A stretch of 64,000 bases of DNA. It comes from Fodinibacter sp963811825 (GTDB lineage: Bacteria; Actinomycetota; Actinomycetes; Actinomycetales; Dermatophilaceae). The notes below the pieces were generated by a model. That model saw only the letters and a list, made by a program, of their open reading frames with translations, did not search any database and was not told the origin of the DNA. Made by a program: the position numbers and the translations under genes. Shown one piece after another: positions 27,618 to 37,979 of this stretch. The number at the start of each line of letters is the position of its first letter. Within the stretch, counting starts at the first letter, position 1. The stretch spans positions 490,833-554,832 of the forward strand of contig CAWESS010000036.1 of the NCBI GenBank assembly GCA_963811825.1. The letters run 5' to 3'.

Positions 27618-29483
27618 GGCGCCACCGCGATGTCGGCGAACTCGATGACCCCGCCGGCGATGGTGTTCGCCGACAGGTTGCGGACGTCGGACCCCGCGAC
27701 GTAGAGCGCGCGACGCTCGGCCAGGCCGATGTAGGCCCCGTCCTCGAGAAGGGACTGGTCGACGACCGCCCAGGCGGCCTCCCGCTCGGCGCGGTCGGCG
27801 ATCTGCTGGATCTCGGCCATCCGCGCATTGAGGGCGGGGTCGGCCCAGTAGCCGTAGTCCCGTCCGGGGCCTGCGGCGGTGAGGTTGATCGAGCTGTCGA
27901 ACAACGGGGGAAGGATGGTGGACGCCGACGCCCAGGCGGGTGCCCAGTTGCTCCAGAAGACGTCCACCTCGCTCGCCGCGGCCGGGCTGCTGATCGCAGT
28001 GAAGTAGTCGTCGGTGATCGGTCTGGTCGTCGGCTCGAAGCCGGCCAGGCGCCACCCGGCCACGAGGGCCGCCATGGCCTTGTCCGCCGTGGCGCTGGAG
28101 CGGTAGGCGACGGTGAACGCGACGGGTTCGGTGAGCCCGGCCTCGGCGAGCAGCGCCTTGGCCCTCACGGCATCCCCGCGGTTGCCGGTGCCGACGGGGT
28201 CACCCTCGTGCGCGGCCTCGAGCGAGCGCGGGATGAGGGAGCGGGCCGGGTCGGCCGCGGTCGCACCCCCGATGGCCGTGACGTACGCCTCGCGGTTGGT
28301 CGCCGCAGCCAGCGCCTCGCGCGCCAGGGGGTTCTTGAAGACCGGGCTCTTCGTGTTGGGCACGAGGTAGTCGATGACGCCCGTGCGGGGGTTGACCGAG
28401 CGCTCCCGCAGGCTCTCGACGGCGGTGATGTTCTGCTGGATCGCCGGCGGCGCCGAGCTGAGCGAGACCGAGGTGCGGCCCCCGTCGCTGTCGGACATCA
28501 CCTGCTGGGTGATGGCCTGGACGTCCATGCCCTCCTGGTAGTCGATCCGGTCGGGGTGGGCCCGCCGCACGGGATCCGTGGACCGAGCCCAGTGCGGGTT
28601 GCGGACGAAGCGTGCCGCCGGTGCCGGGGACCCACGGCGCCTCCAACATGTACGGCCCGGCGGAGAAGACCTCGTAGACCCCCTCGGCGCCGCGGTCGGC
28701 CGACTTCTTGACCGGCCCGAACGCCGGCTGGCTCACGAGCTCGTTGAAGTCGCCGAGCGGGGTGCTGAGGGTGAACGTGATGGTCTGACCGGTGCAGGAC
28801 ACGGCCTTGTCGAACGTCGCCTGGCGGGCCGCGGCGCTCGACCCCTCTGCGTAGGGGCCGGCGTACGAGCTCGTGCCGTCGGCCTGCCGCGGGATGGCGA
28901 GCACGGCGAGCGCATCGGTCGACCCACCGGGCAGGTCCGTCGTCGCGAAGCTGCGCGAGATGCCGTAGGCGACGTCGGCGCAGGTCACGGGCGTTCCGTC
29001 CTGCCACTGGATGCCGTCGCGCAGCGTGAAGGACCAGGTCTTGAGGTCCTCGCTCGGGGTCCCGGTGTCGATGGCGAGGTCGCCGACGAGGCGATCCTGC
29101 TCCTCCGGGTCGGTGTCGGGGGCGTAGGCCGTCAGGGTGCGCGCAAAGACGCGTCCGGCGAACGCGATGTCGTCGCGCGAGGCCAGCCGCTGCGGATCCC
29201 ACGTGAGCACCGGGCCCAGCGCCAGCGCCCGGATCGTGCCGCCGTCCTGGTCGACCCGGTCACCGACGGCCGAGCTCGGCGTGGCCCGCTCCGGGTCGCT
29301 GGGCGCGTCGTCGCGCAGGACGAACACGCCGGCGACCACCAGTGCGGCAACGAGGAGCGTTCCCAGCGCCACGGCTGCCAGGCCGCGGTGCCCGTGCGGG
29401 ACGGGAAGTCGCAGCCGTGGCTGCGGACGCCGACCTGCGCGGGTCCGACCTGGGTCCGTGCCTCCGCTGTCGTTCGCGGACAC
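27614..29483 (-). CDS. Family 5 (peptide/nickel type) solute-binding protein, frame interrupted
   Basis: About 620 residues: a basic N-terminus, a transmembrane or uncleaved signal helix at about 33-55 (GLAAVALGTLLVAALVVAGV) and an SBP_bac_5 fold (WSFTLRDGIQWQDGTPVTCADV, VFSAGPYMLEAPWVPGTGG, then NPHWARSTDPVRRAHPDRID and YWADPALNARMAEIQQ). The frame switches at about 28608-28609: removing one T from a TT pair in coding ACGCTTCG restores LVRNPHW. There is no lipobox. It starts seven bases after typA and overlaps mshB by a GTGA junction. No permease gene adjoins it, so the ligand and partner are unknown. Confidence 0.85.
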
Positions 29484-29489
29484 GCTCGG

Positions 29490-31385
29490 TCAGCTCTTCC
29501 TCGCCCGAGCGGCCGCGCGGGCGCGCAGGGTCTGGTCGAGCTCGACCTTGCGGATGCGAATGGCCTCGGGGGTCACCTCGACGCACTCGTCCTCGCGGCA
29601 GAACTCGAGCGACTGCTCGAGGGACAGCGCGCGGGGGGGTGCCAGCCGCTCGAGCACGTCGGCACCGGCGGAGCGCACGTTGGTGAGCTTCTTCTCCTTG
29701 GTGATGTTGACGTCCATGTCGTCGACCCGGGAGTTCTCGCCGACGATCATGCCCTCGTAGACCTCGGTCGTCGGGGACAGGAACATGGTGCCGCGCTCCT
29801 GGAGGTTCATCATCGCGTAGGCCGTCGCCACACCCGAGCGGTCCGACACGAGGGAGCCGCTGATCCGGGTGGAGATGTCGCCGACCCACGGCTCGTATCC
29901 CTCGAAGACGTGGTTGGCGATACCGGTGCCGCGGGTGTCGGTGAGGAACTGGGTGCGGAAGCCGATGAGGCCGCGCGAGGGCACGAGGTACTCCATGCGC
30001 ACCCAGCCCGTGCCGTGGTTGGTCATCTGCTCCATGCGGCCCTTGCGGGCGGCGAGGAGCTGGGTGATCGCGCCGAGGTACTCCTCGGGGGTGTCGATCG
30101 TGACGCGCTCCATCGGCTCCTGGACCTTGCCGTCGACCACGCGGGTGACGACGACCGGCTTGCCGACGGTGAGCTCGTAGCCCTCACGGCGCATCTGCTC
30201 GACGAGGATCGCGAGCGCGAGCTCGCCGCGACCCTGCACCTCCCACGCGTCGGGGCGCTCGGTCGCGAGCACCCGCATCGACACGTTGCCGACGAGCTCG
30301 CGGTCGAGGCGGTCCTTGACCAGGCGCGCGGTGACCTTGGCACCCTTGACGCGACCGGCCATCGGGCTGGTGTTGATCCCGATCGTCATGGAGATGGCGG
30401 GCTCGTCGACCGTGATGAGCGGCAGGGGACGCGGGTCGTCGGCGTCCGCGAGCGTCTCACCGATGGTGATCTCGGGGATGCCGGCCACCGCGATGATGTC
30501 GCCGGGGCCGGCGCTGTCGGCCGGCTTGCGCTCGAGCGCGTCGGTCATCAGCAGCTCGGTGATCTTGACCTTCTCCACGGAACCGTCACGGCGGCACCAG
30601 GCGACCTGCTGGCCCTTGCGGATGGTGCCGTTGTGCACGCGGAGCAGGGCCAGGCGGCCCAGGAAGTTCGAGGCGTCCAAGTTGGTGACGTGGGCCTGCA
30701 GAGGGGCCTCGGGGTCGTAGGACGGGGCCGGGATGGTCTCGATGATCGTGCGGAAGAGCGGCTCGAGGTCGTCTCCGTCGGGCATGCCGCCGTCCTGCGG
30801 GCGGGTCATCGACGCGCGGCCGGCCTTGGCCGAGGCGTACACGATGGGGAACTCGAGCTGGTCCTGGTGGTGCTCGGCGTCGACCATGAGGTCCATGAAG
30901 AGCTCGTAGACCTCGTCCACGACCTCGGCGATGCGGGCATCGGGGCGGTCGACCTTGTTGATGCAGAGGACGACCGGCATCTTCAGGGCCAGGGCCTTGC
31001 GCAGGACGAAGCGGGTCTGCGGCAGCGGGCCCTCGCTCGCGTCGACGAGCAGCACGACACCGTCGACCATCGACAGCCCGCGCTCCACCTCGCCACCGAA
31101 GTCGGCGTGGCCCGGGGTGTCGATGATGTTGATCGTCATGCCGTCGGAGAGGCCGGCGTCCAGGGCCGCCTTGCCGGCGTAGTTGACGGCGGTGTTCTTC
31201 GCGAGGATGGTGATGCCCTTCTCGCGCTCGAGGTCACCACTGTCCATCGCGCGGTCGGCGATGTGGTCGTGTTCACCGAATGCCCCTGACTGCCAGAGCA
31301 TCTTGTCGACCAGGGTGGTCTTTCCGTGGTCGACGTGGGCGACGATGGCGACGTTACGGAGATCGGCGCGGCGGGAGACAGGCAT
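29490..31385 (-). CDS. typA: Translational GTPase TypA/BipA
   Basis: A 631-residue ribosome-binding GTPase. G1 is AHVDHGKTT at residues 16-24, G2 is in REKGITILAKNTAV near 57, G3 is DTPGHADFGGEVERGL near 85 and G4 is NKVD near 140; domains II, III and the TypA C-terminal domain follow (GRGELALAILVEQMRREGYE; VPSRGLIGFRTQFLTDTRG; RVDDMDVNITKEKKLTNVRS). TypA acts in ribosome assembly and stress or cold adaptation. Start ATG is at 31383-31385; a longer GTG-started frame exists upstream but lacks conservation. The divergent gap to 31636 (250 bases) holds promoters for both directions and nothing else that I can see. Confidence 0.95.
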   Translation of the reverse strand: MPVSRRADLRNVAIVAHVDHGKTTLVDKMLWQSGAFGEHDHIADRAMDSGDLEREKGITILAKNTAVNYAGKAALDAGLSDGMTINIIDTPGHADFGGEVERGLSMVDGVVLLVDASEGPLPQTRFVLRKALALKMPVVLCINKVDRPDARIAEVVDEVYELFMDLMVDAEHHQDQLEFPIVYASAKAGRASMTRPQDGGMPDGDDLEPLFRTIIETIPAPSYDPEAPLQAHVTNLDASNFLGRLALLRVHNGTIRKGQQVAWCRRDGSVEKVKITELLMTDALERKPADSAGPGDIIAVAGIPEITIGETLADADDPRPLPLITVDEPAISMTIGINTSPMAGRVKGAKVTARLVKDRLDRELVGNVSMRVLATERPDAWEVQGRGELALAILVEQMRREGYELTVGKPVVVTRVVDGKVQEPMERVTIDTPEEYLGAITQLLAARKGRMEQMTNHGTGWVRMEYLVPSRGLIGFRTQFLTDTRGTGIANHVFEGYEPWVGDISTRISGSLVSDRSGVATAYAMMNLQERGTMFLSPTTEVYEGMIVGENSRVDDMDVNITKEKKLTNVRSAGADVLERLAPPRALSLEQSLEFCREDECVEVTPEAIRIRKVELDQTLRARAAARARKS

Positions 31386-31635
31386 ACCCACCAGTCTCTC
31401 AGGTATTGCGCCACCCACCGAATCGGGTGTAACGCGCGAGGAACGTGCAGGATCTGCGCGGGGATCAGGTCTCACTTGGATAACCACTCGCCCAACGACG
31501 GTTCTGCGGGTTGTTTTGCCGTTATGGTCACCGGCACGGAGGGTGGGGCTGGTCCATCAGCCCGCCCGCCGGGACCCAACTCGACCGCCCACCCGGGCGA
31601 CCCGAGGTTCGCATAACCCCAAGCGAGGTTGATCG

Positions 31636-33309
31636 ATGAAGCTCAAGCGGAAGGTGCCGATCGTCCTGTTGACGGCGGCCGCCCTCACCGTGACCGGCTG
31701 CGCCCAGTCAGACCGTGAGCCGGAGTCCACCGACTCCGGAGCGGCCAGCGGCGAGTTCAAGGACACGTTCACGTTCGGCGCCGCCGGCGCCCCCAAGTTG
31801 TTCGACCCGTTCTTCGCCACTGACGGTGAGACCTTCCGGGTCACCCGCCAGATGCACCAGGGCCTGCTCGGCGTCAAGCCCGGCACCGCCGACGTCCAGC
31901 CCGAGCTGGCCGAGAGCTGGACGCCGTCCGCCGACGGCCTCACCTGGGACTTCAAGCTCAAGCAGGGCGTGAAGTTCTCCGACGGCGAGCCGTTCAACGC
32001 CGAGGCGGTCTGCGCCAACTTCACCCGCATGTTCGAGTCCACGGGCGCAGCGCAGACTGCCGCCGAGTACTGGGGCTACTTCTTCGGCTCGTTCAGCGAC
32101 AAGCCGGAGGGCTCGCTGTACAAGTCCTGCGAGGCCAAGGACGAGTCCACGGCCGTCATCGGCATCACCCGCGCGACGTCCAGCTTCCCGACGATCCTCT
32201 CGCTCGACTCCTTCTCGATGCAGTCCCCGAAGGCCATGGAGGCCGGCGACGCCAACAACGTCGTCGCCGTCGGTGAGGGCTTCACCTACCCGGCGTACTC
32301 GATGGCGCCCGTCGGCATCGGCCCGTACAAGCTGGAGAAGTACGACGAGGCCAACAAGACGGTCACGCTCGTCGCGAACGACGCGTACTACGGCGAGAAG
32401 CCGAAGACCGCGAAGATCATCTTCAAGATCATCCCCGACGAGAGCACCCGCCGCCAGGAGCTGCAGGCCGGCTCGATCGACGGCTACGACCTGCCCAACC
32501 CGGTCGACTGGAAGGGTCTCGGCGACGAGGGCAACAAGGTCGAGGTCCGCCCCGCCTTCAACATCCTCTACATGGGCCTGAACGCGAAGAAGAACCCGGT
32601 GCTGAAGGACCTCAAGGTCCGTCAGGCGCTCTCGCACGCGATCAACCGTGACCAGATGGTCTCGACCCAGCTCCCCGAGGGTGCGCTGGCTGCGAGCCAG
32701 TTCATGCCGGAGGCCGTGTCGGGCTACAACACCTCGTTGCAGCCGAACGCCTACGACCCGGAGAAGGCCAAGGCCCTGCTCAAGGAGGCCGGCGCCGAAG
32801 GGATGACGCTGCAGTTCGCCTTCCCGACCGAGGTCTCGCGTCCGTACATGCCGGACCCGCAGAAGATCCACGACGCCTTCAAGAAGGACCTCGAGGCCGT
32901 GGGCATCAAGGTCGAGGTCATCAGCAAGCCGTGGAACGGTGGGTACCTCGACGACGCCAGCGCCGGAAACTACGACGCGTGGCTGCTCGGTTGGACCGGC
33001 GACTACAACGCCGCGGACAACTTCCTCGGCACGTTCTTCAGCAACCTCGAGAGCAACGACTTCCAGACCAGCGTCTACCCCTGGGGCAAGCAGCTCTCCG
33101 ACGACCTGAAGGCCGCTGACGCGATCGTCGACGAGGCGGAGCGCAAGGCTGCCTACGAGACGATCAACAAGCAGATCGCCGAGGAGTACATCCCCGGCCT
33201 GCCGATCAGCCACTCCCCGCCGGCCCTGGTCACCAGCGCCAAGGTCGAGGGCCTCGTGGCCAGCCCGCTGACGGCCGAGATGTTCGACACCGTCACGGTC
33301 CAGAAGTGA
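31636..33309 (+). CDS. Oligopeptide ABC transporter solute-binding lipoprotein
   Basis: A 557-residue lipoprotein: signal peptide MKLKRKVPIVLLTAAALTV with lipobox VTGC and Cys at residue 22, then an SBP_bac_5 fold (LAESWTPSADGLTWDFKLKQ, VKFSDGEPFNAEAVCANFTR, IGPYKLEKYDEANKTV, VRQALSHAINRDQMV). It delivers peptides to the membrane complex encoded next. The codon use is cleaner (almost all third positions C or G) than its neighbours, as for a highly expressed gene. A hairpin at 33343-33385 separates it from the permease genes, a common way to make more binding protein than permease. Confidence 0.93.
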   Translation: MKLKRKVPIVLLTAAALTVTGCAQSDREPESTDSGAASGEFKDTFTFGAAGAPKLFDPFFATDGETFRVTRQMHQGLLGVKPGTADVQPELAESWTPSADGLTWDFKLKQGVKFSDGEPFNAEAVCANFTRMFESTGAAQTAAEYWGYFFGSFSDKPEGSLYKSCEAKDESTAVIGITRATSSFPTILSLDSFSMQSPKAMEAGDANNVVAVGEGFTYPAYSMAPVGIGPYKLEKYDEANKTVTLVANDAYYGEKPKTAKIIFKIIPDESTRRQELQAGSIDGYDLPNPVDWKGLGDEGNKVEVRPAFNILYMGLNAKKNPVLKDLKVRQALSHAINRDQMVSTQLPEGALAASQFMPEAVSGYNTSLQPNAYDPEKAKALLKEAGAEGMTLQFAFPTEVSRPYMPDPQKIHDAFKKDLEAVGIKVEVISKPWNGGYLDDASAGNYDAWLLGWTGDYNAADNFLGTFFSNLESNDFQTSVYPWGKQLSDDLKAADAIVDEAERKAAYETINKQIAEEYIPGLPISHSPPALVTSAKVEGLVASPLTAEMFDTVTVQK

Positions 33310-33342
33310 GTCCGAGCGGCTGAACCAGGCCGCTCAAGCAGT

Positions 33343-33385
33343 GCGGTGGCCGCCTCGAACCACTAGGGTCCGAGGCGGCCACCGC
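33343..33385 (+). terminator. 15-bp perfect hairpin after the binding-protein gene
   Basis: 33343-33357 pairs exactly with 33371-33385 across a 13-base loop. It lies 34 bases after the binding-protein stop and 30 before the first permease, so it may act as an intra-operon attenuator or protect the 3' end of the binding-protein mRNA. Confidence 0.75.
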
Positions 33386-33414
33386 TGTCTCACCGGAGCA
33401 ACAAGGAGCCCCCG

Positions 33415-34425
33415 TTGGCGAGATTCATCATCAGACGCCTCTTCCAGATGGTCGGGGTCGTGTTCGTGCTCTCGCTGCTGTTGTTCCTCTGGCTGCGATC
33501 GCTTCCGGGCGGGCCGGTCTCGGCCATCCTCGGTGAGCGGGCGACACCCGAGACCACGGCCGCCCTCCGGGAGGCGCTCGGGCTCGACGAGCCCATCTAC
33601 GTGCAGTACCTGAAGTTCCTCCAGCGCGCCGCCCAGGGCGAGTTCGGCGCCTCCACCGCAGTGCTCCCGGGCCGCGATGCGCTCGAGATCTTCTTCACCC
33701 GACTGCCCGCGACGATCGAGCTGAGCATCATCGCGATGGCCATCGCCATCGTGTTCGCGATCCCGCTGGGTTACGTGGCCGCGAAGCGGCACGGGTCGAC
33801 CATCGACAACGGCGCCGTCGTCCTCTCCCTCATCGGGGTCGCCGTCCCGGTGTTCTTCCTCGCGTTCCTCCTCAAGTACTGGTTCGCGATCGAGTCGCCG
33901 GTCTTTCCCGTCTCCGGGCGCCAGGACTCCGCCCTCGGCTGCACCCGCATCACCAACTTCTTCGTCCTCGACGGGCTCCTGACCCGCGAGTTCGACTGCA
34001 CGACCGACGCCTTGCGCCACCTCGTGCTCCCGGCCATCGCCCTCGCGACCATCCCCTTCGCGGTCATCTTCCGGATCACCCGGGCATCCGTGCTCGACGT
34101 GCTCGACGAGGACTACGTCCGCACCGCCGAGGCCAAGGGCCTCACGACCCAGGTCATCAGGGCCCGCCACGTCATGCGCAACGCGCTGCTGCCCGTCGTG
34201 ACGACGATCGGCCTGCAGACCGGCGGCCTGCTCGCCGGCGCCGTGCTCACCGAGACGGTGTTCAACTTCGGCGGCATCGGGTCCACGCTCGCCCAGGCCT
34301 TCACCCAGCGCGACTACGCCGTGCTCCAGGTGCTCATCCTCGCCACCGCAGTGATCTACGTCGTCGTCAACCTGATCGTCGACATCTCCTACGCGGTCAT
34401 CGACCCGCGGGTGCGAACCCGATGA
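33415..34425 (+). CDS. Peptide ABC transporter permease, OppB/DppB type
   Basis: A 336-residue permease with six transmembrane helices: N-terminal helix IIRRLFQMVGVVFVLSLLLF, the RSLPGGPVSAILG loop and the EAA motif EDYVRTAEAKGLTTQVIRAR near residue 235. TTG is the likely start at 33415, with an AGGAG-like site (CAAGGAGCCC) eight bases before. The DALEIFFTRLPATIELS segment and the large extracellular loop (CTRITNFFVLDGLLTREFDC) match DppB/OppB proteins. It overlaps the next permease gene by four bases (ATGA). Confidence 0.92.
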   Translation: MARFIIRRLFQMVGVVFVLSLLLFLWLRSLPGGPVSAILGERATPETTAALREALGLDEPIYVQYLKFLQRAAQGEFGASTAVLPGRDALEIFFTRLPATIELSIIAMAIAIVFAIPLGYVAAKRHGSTIDNGAVVLSLIGVAVPVFFLAFLLKYWFAIESPVFPVSGRQDSALGCTRITNFFVLDGLLTREFDCTTDALRHLVLPAIALATIPFAVIFRITRASVLDVLDEDYVRTAEAKGLTTQVIRARHVMRNALLPVVTTIGLQTGGLLAGAVLTETVFNFGGIGSTLAQAFTQRDYAVLQVLILATAVIYVVVNLIVDISYAVIDPRVRTR

Positions 34426-35394
34426 GCCCCCGCAACCCGATGAACACGCGCAAGCAGCGCATCGACGACCTGGCGGCCTCGACGGTCGTGGTCGACGACG
34501 CCGGCACGGTCGACGAGGCCCCCGGCGTCTCCCTCATCGCCAGCGCCTGGCGCCGGCTGCGGCGCGACCCGGTCTTCCTCCTCGGCGCCACCATCACGGG
34601 GCTGTTCATCCTCGTCGCGATCTTCTCGCCGTGGATCGCACCCCACGACCCTGCTGTCGGCCTCCTCCTGGACAAGGTTCGACCCCAGTCCAACCCCATC
34701 CCCGGTCCGGAGCCCGGCTTCCCGCTCGGTGCCGACGACCGGGGGCGGGACCTGCTCTCGCGCCTGATCGTCGGCAGCCGGCAGACCCTGCTCGTCGGCG
34801 TGGCCGCCACCGTTGCTCGGCCTGCTCGGCGGCCTCATCCTCGGCATCCTCGCCGGTGCCTTCGGGGGCGGCATCGACTCGTTCGTCATGCGCATGGTCG
34901 ACGTGATGCTGTCGATCCCCTCACTCCTGCTCGCCGTGTCCATCGCGGCGCTCGCGAGCCAGCCGAGCCAGTGGACGGTGATCATCGCCATCGCGGTGGT
35001 CCAGATCCCCGTCTTCGCCCGGCTGTTGCGGGGCTCCATGCTCGCCCAGAGATCCAGCGACCACGTGCTCGCGGCCCGGGCCCTCGGCGTCAAGCGCAGC
35101 GCCATCATCTTCCGGCACATGGTGCCCAACTCGCTCGGGCCGGTGATCGTGCAGTCCACCCTCGTGCTCGCCACGTCCATCATCGACGCGGCTGCCCTGT
35201 CCTTCCTCGGACTCGGCAACCCCGACGACGCCAAACCCGAGTGGGGCCAGATGCTGGGCCAGGCGCAGCAGTACATCCAGGACCACCCGCACCTGGCGGT
35301 CTACCCGGCGATGTGCATCGTCTTCGTCGCGCTCGGCTTCACCCTCATGGGTGAGTCACTGCGCGAGGCCCTCGACCCCAAGAGCAGGAGGTGA
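34422..35394 (+). CDS. Peptide ABC transporter permease, OppC/DppC type, frame interrupted
   Basis: About 323 residues: a long acidic N-terminus, helix PVFLLGATITGLFILVAIFS, the periplasmic loop IAPHDPAVG...GADDRGRDLLSRLIVGSR and the C-terminal inner-membrane domain with EAA motif SDHVLAARALGVKRSAIIFR near residue 210. At about 34813-34814 the frame changes from GVAATV to LGLLGGLILGILAGAF; deleting one T of a TT pair gives VLGLLGG in one frame. All other family features are intact, so this is probably a sequence error and not a broken permease. It pairs with the gene before it. Confidence 0.88.
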
Positions 35395-35398
35395 CGAC

Positions 35399-36409
35399 GT
35401 GACCGCAACAGCAACGCCACCCCCCACGACGTCACGCGGCGACGAGCCGCTGCTGTCGGTGCGTGACCTCCGGGTCACCTTCACCCGCCGGGGCGAGACG
35501 CCCTTCAAGGCCGTCGACGGCGTCAGCTTCGACGTGCGCCCCGGCCAGACGGTCGGCCTGGTCGGTGAGTCCGGCTGTGGCAAGTCGGTGACGAGCCTGG
35601 CGATCATGGGGCTGCTCCCGAAACGCGGCAACGTCGTCGAGGGTGAAGCGTCCTTCGAGGGCGTGAACCTCCTCACCCTGGACGAGAAGGCCAAGCGCGA
35701 GCGCCGCGGCCGTGACATCGCGATGATCTTCCAGGACCCGCTGTCGTCCCTGAACCCCGTGGTCCCGGTCGGCCTGCAGGTCACCGAGGTGCTCGAGCGG
35801 CACCGCGGGATGTCTCGCAAGGCCGCCCGCCCGGTCGCTCGTGACCTCCTCAAGAAGGTCGGCATCCCCGACCCCGATCGCCGCCTGAAGGACTACCCCC
35901 ACCAGATGAGCGGTGGCATGCGCCAGCGCGCGCTCATCGCCATGGCGGTCGCCTGCGCCCCGCGCCTGCTCATCGCCGACGAGCCGACGACAGCTCTCGA
36001 CGTCACGATCCAGGCGCAGATCCTCGCCCTGCTCAAGGAGCTCGTCCAGGACACCGGCACGGCGCTCGTCATGATCACCCACGACCTCGGCGTCGTCGCC
36101 GGTCTGTGCGACGAGGTCAACGTCCTGTATGCCGGCCGCATCGTCGAGCGTGGCGAGCGGCACGAGCTGTTCGCCGACCCCCGGCATCCGTACACCAACG
36201 GCCTGCTGGCCTCGATCCCCCGCCTCGACGCCCCTCGTGGCGAGCGACTGACCCCGATCCCGGGCTCGGTCGCCGACAACCTCCCGTGGGACCACGCGTG
36301 CGCCTTCGCGCCGCGCTGCTCGCAGCCGCTCGACGTGTGCGTCCGCACCACCCCCGCGCTCGAGGAAACAGCCCGCCGGTCCCTGCGCTGCCACAACCCC
36401 GTGAGGTGA
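35399..36409 (+). CDS. Peptide ABC transporter ATPase, OppD/DppD type
   Basis: A 336-residue ABC ATPase. Walker A GESGCGKSVTS near residue 58, Q-loop MIFQDPLSSLNP, signature MSGGMRQRALIAMAVA near 175, Walker B LLIADEPTTALDV, H-loop ITHDLGVVAG, then the oligopeptide_HPY C-terminal domain with cysteine motif CAFAPRCSQPLDVC (family Fe-S or Zn-like cluster). GTG start 35399 has an AGGAG ribosome site. It partners the OppF-type protein to power the two permeases. Confidence 0.94.
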   Translation: MTATATPPPTTSRGDEPLLSVRDLRVTFTRRGETPFKAVDGVSFDVRPGQTVGLVGESGCGKSVTSLAIMGLLPKRGNVVEGEASFEGVNLLTLDEKAKRERRGRDIAMIFQDPLSSLNPVVPVGLQVTEVLERHRGMSRKAARPVARDLLKKVGIPDPDRRLKDYPHQMSGGMRQRALIAMAVACAPRLLIADEPTTALDVTIQAQILALLKELVQDTGTALVMITHDLGVVAGLCDEVNVLYAGRIVERGERHELFADPRHPYTNGLLASIPRLDAPRGERLTPIPGSVADNLPWDHACAFAPRCSQPLDVCVRTTPALEETARRSLRCHNPVR

Positions 36410-36413
36410 ACCG

Positions 36414-37693
36414 ATGACCGACACCGCCATCCAGGACAGCCCACCCGTCGGCGAGGAGCGCGACGTCCTCGTCGACGTCCGTGGCGTCAAGGTGCACTTC
36501 CCCATCAAGCGAGGCGTCATCTTCGACAAGGTCGTCGGCCACGTGTACGCGGTCGACGGCGTCGACCTCCAGATCCGCCGCGGGGAGACCTACGGGCTCG
36601 TCGGTGAGTCCGGGTGCGGCAAGTCCACCCTGGGCAAGGCGATCCTCAACCTCGAGCCGCCCACCGAGGGAAGCGTCATCATCGACGGCACCGACATCGC
36701 CTCGCTGCACGGCGAGGAGCTGCGCCGCCGGCGCAAGGACATCCAGATGGTCTTCCAGGACCCCATGAGCAGCCTCGACCCCCGCCAGTCCGTGGAGTCG
36801 CTGCTCGTCGAGGGGATGCGCGCCCACGGACTGGACACCGACGGGCCCAGCACGAAGAAGCGGCTGCGCGAGCTGCTCGCAGCCGTCGGCCTGCCCGCGG
36901 CAGCCCTCACGAAGTACCCGCACGAGTTCTCGGGGGCCAGCGCCAGCGCATCGGCATCGCCCGGGCCCTGTCGGTCGAGCCCAAGCTCATCGTCGCCGAC
37001 GAGCCCGTGAGCGCCCTCGACGTCTCCGTGCAGGCCCAGGTCATCAACCTGCTCGAGGAGCTGCAGGACGAGTTCGACCTCACCTACCTCGTCGTCGCGC
37101 ACGACCTCGCCGTCGTGCGCCACATCAGCGACCGGATCGGCGTCATGTACCTCGGCGGGCTCGTCGAGGAGGCCGCCGCCGACGACCTCTACGCCCAGCC
37201 CCTGCACCCGTACACCCGGGCCCTGCTGTCGGCCGTCCCGGTGCCCGACCCGACCGTCGAGGACACCCGCGAGCAGATCCTGCTCACCGGTGACCTCCCC
37301 TCCCCCTCCAACCCCCCGCCCGGATGCCGTTTCCACACCCGCTGCCCGTGGCGCCAGGAGACCCGCTGCGACGACGAGCGCCCGCTGCTGCGTCCGGTGG
37401 ACATCGAGGGCGTCGACGTGAGCCACCGCGTCGCCTGCCACTGGACCGAGAAGATCGAGCGGGGCGAGATCCTCCCCCACGAGGTGACGCCGGTGTACGT
37501 GACGCCGCAGCCCGGGGACAAGGGAAGCGTCGACGTCGACCCCGAGGCCTACGTCAGCCAGAGCTTCGGGATCCGGCGGTGGCCTCTGACCACCCCAGCC
37601 GAAACGGCGCGGATGCCGTCCGCCGACCTCTCGCGGACGGCATCCGACCTCGTGAGCGCACAATGGGGGCATGAGCCGACTGCTGAGCGATGA
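36414..37693 (+). CDS. Peptide ABC transporter ATPase, OppF/DppF type, frame interrupted
   Basis: About 426 residues: Walker A GESGCGKSTLG near residue 65, Q-loop MVFQDPMSSLDP, signature, Walker B LIVADEPVSALDV, H-loop VVAHDLAVVRH and a C-terminal HPY domain with CRFHTRCPWRQETRC. At 36932-36936 the G5 run breaks the frame inside the ABC signature: the first part reads HEFSGA while the second reads GGQRQRIGIARAL; one added G gives HEFSGGQRQRIG exactly. The reading frame runs on to 37693, through a hairpin (37611-37645) and into the next gene; a second indel near 37580 could have hidden the true stop. Confidence 0.88.
37611..37645 (+). terminator. 13-bp inverted repeat at the end of the peptide transporter operon
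   Basis: 37611-37623 and 37633-37645 are perfect reverse complements with a nine-base loop. The arms begin and end with the overrepresented words GGATGCCG and CGGCATCC. It lies inside the extended oppF reading frame and just before the pterin dehydratase start at 37671, so it is probably the operon terminator. Confidence 0.6.
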
Positions 37694-37979
37694 CGAAGTG
37701 AGCACCCAGCTGGCCGGACTGCCCGGCTGGTCGCGCACGGGCGACACCATCGTCGCCACCTTCGAGGCGCCTGACTTCCCGGCGGCGATCCGGCTCGTCG
37801 AGGCCGCGGCCGACGAGGCCGAGCAGATGAACCACCACCCGGACATCGACATCCGATGGCGCACGACCCACTGGCTGCTGACGACACACGACGCGGGTGG
37901 GTTGACCCAGCTCGACATCGAGCTGGCCCATCGCATCTCCGCGGCCGCAGCGACCCTCGGAGCCACAGCCGGTGCCTGA
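37671..37979 (+). CDS. Pterin-4-alpha-carbinolamine dehydratase
   Basis: A 102-residue protein with the PCD active-site pattern: EAEQMNHHPDIDIRW near residue 47 (HHP), then THDAGGLTQLDIELAHRI. The enzyme dehydrates 4a-hydroxytetrahydropterins and in other contexts acts as a dimerisation cofactor. CACAAT (37659-37664) ends six bases before the ATG, a weak -10 box, so the gene is predicted to be leaderless and separate from oppF. Its stop overlaps the next gene by eight bases. No aromatic amino acid hydroxylase lies nearby. Confidence 0.9.
   Translation: MSRLLSDDEVSTQLAGLPGWSRTGDTIVATFEAPDFPAAIRLVEAAADEAEQMNHHPDIDIRWRTTHWLLTTHDAGGLTQLDIELAHRISAAAATLGATAGA

Noticed and set aside
28578..31289. 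Very long plus-strand open frame opposite typA and the solute-binding protein
   Set aside because: It is low-complexity (Arg/Gly/Asp/Val-rich) and fully antisense to a clear TypA; long shadow frames are normal at this G+C.
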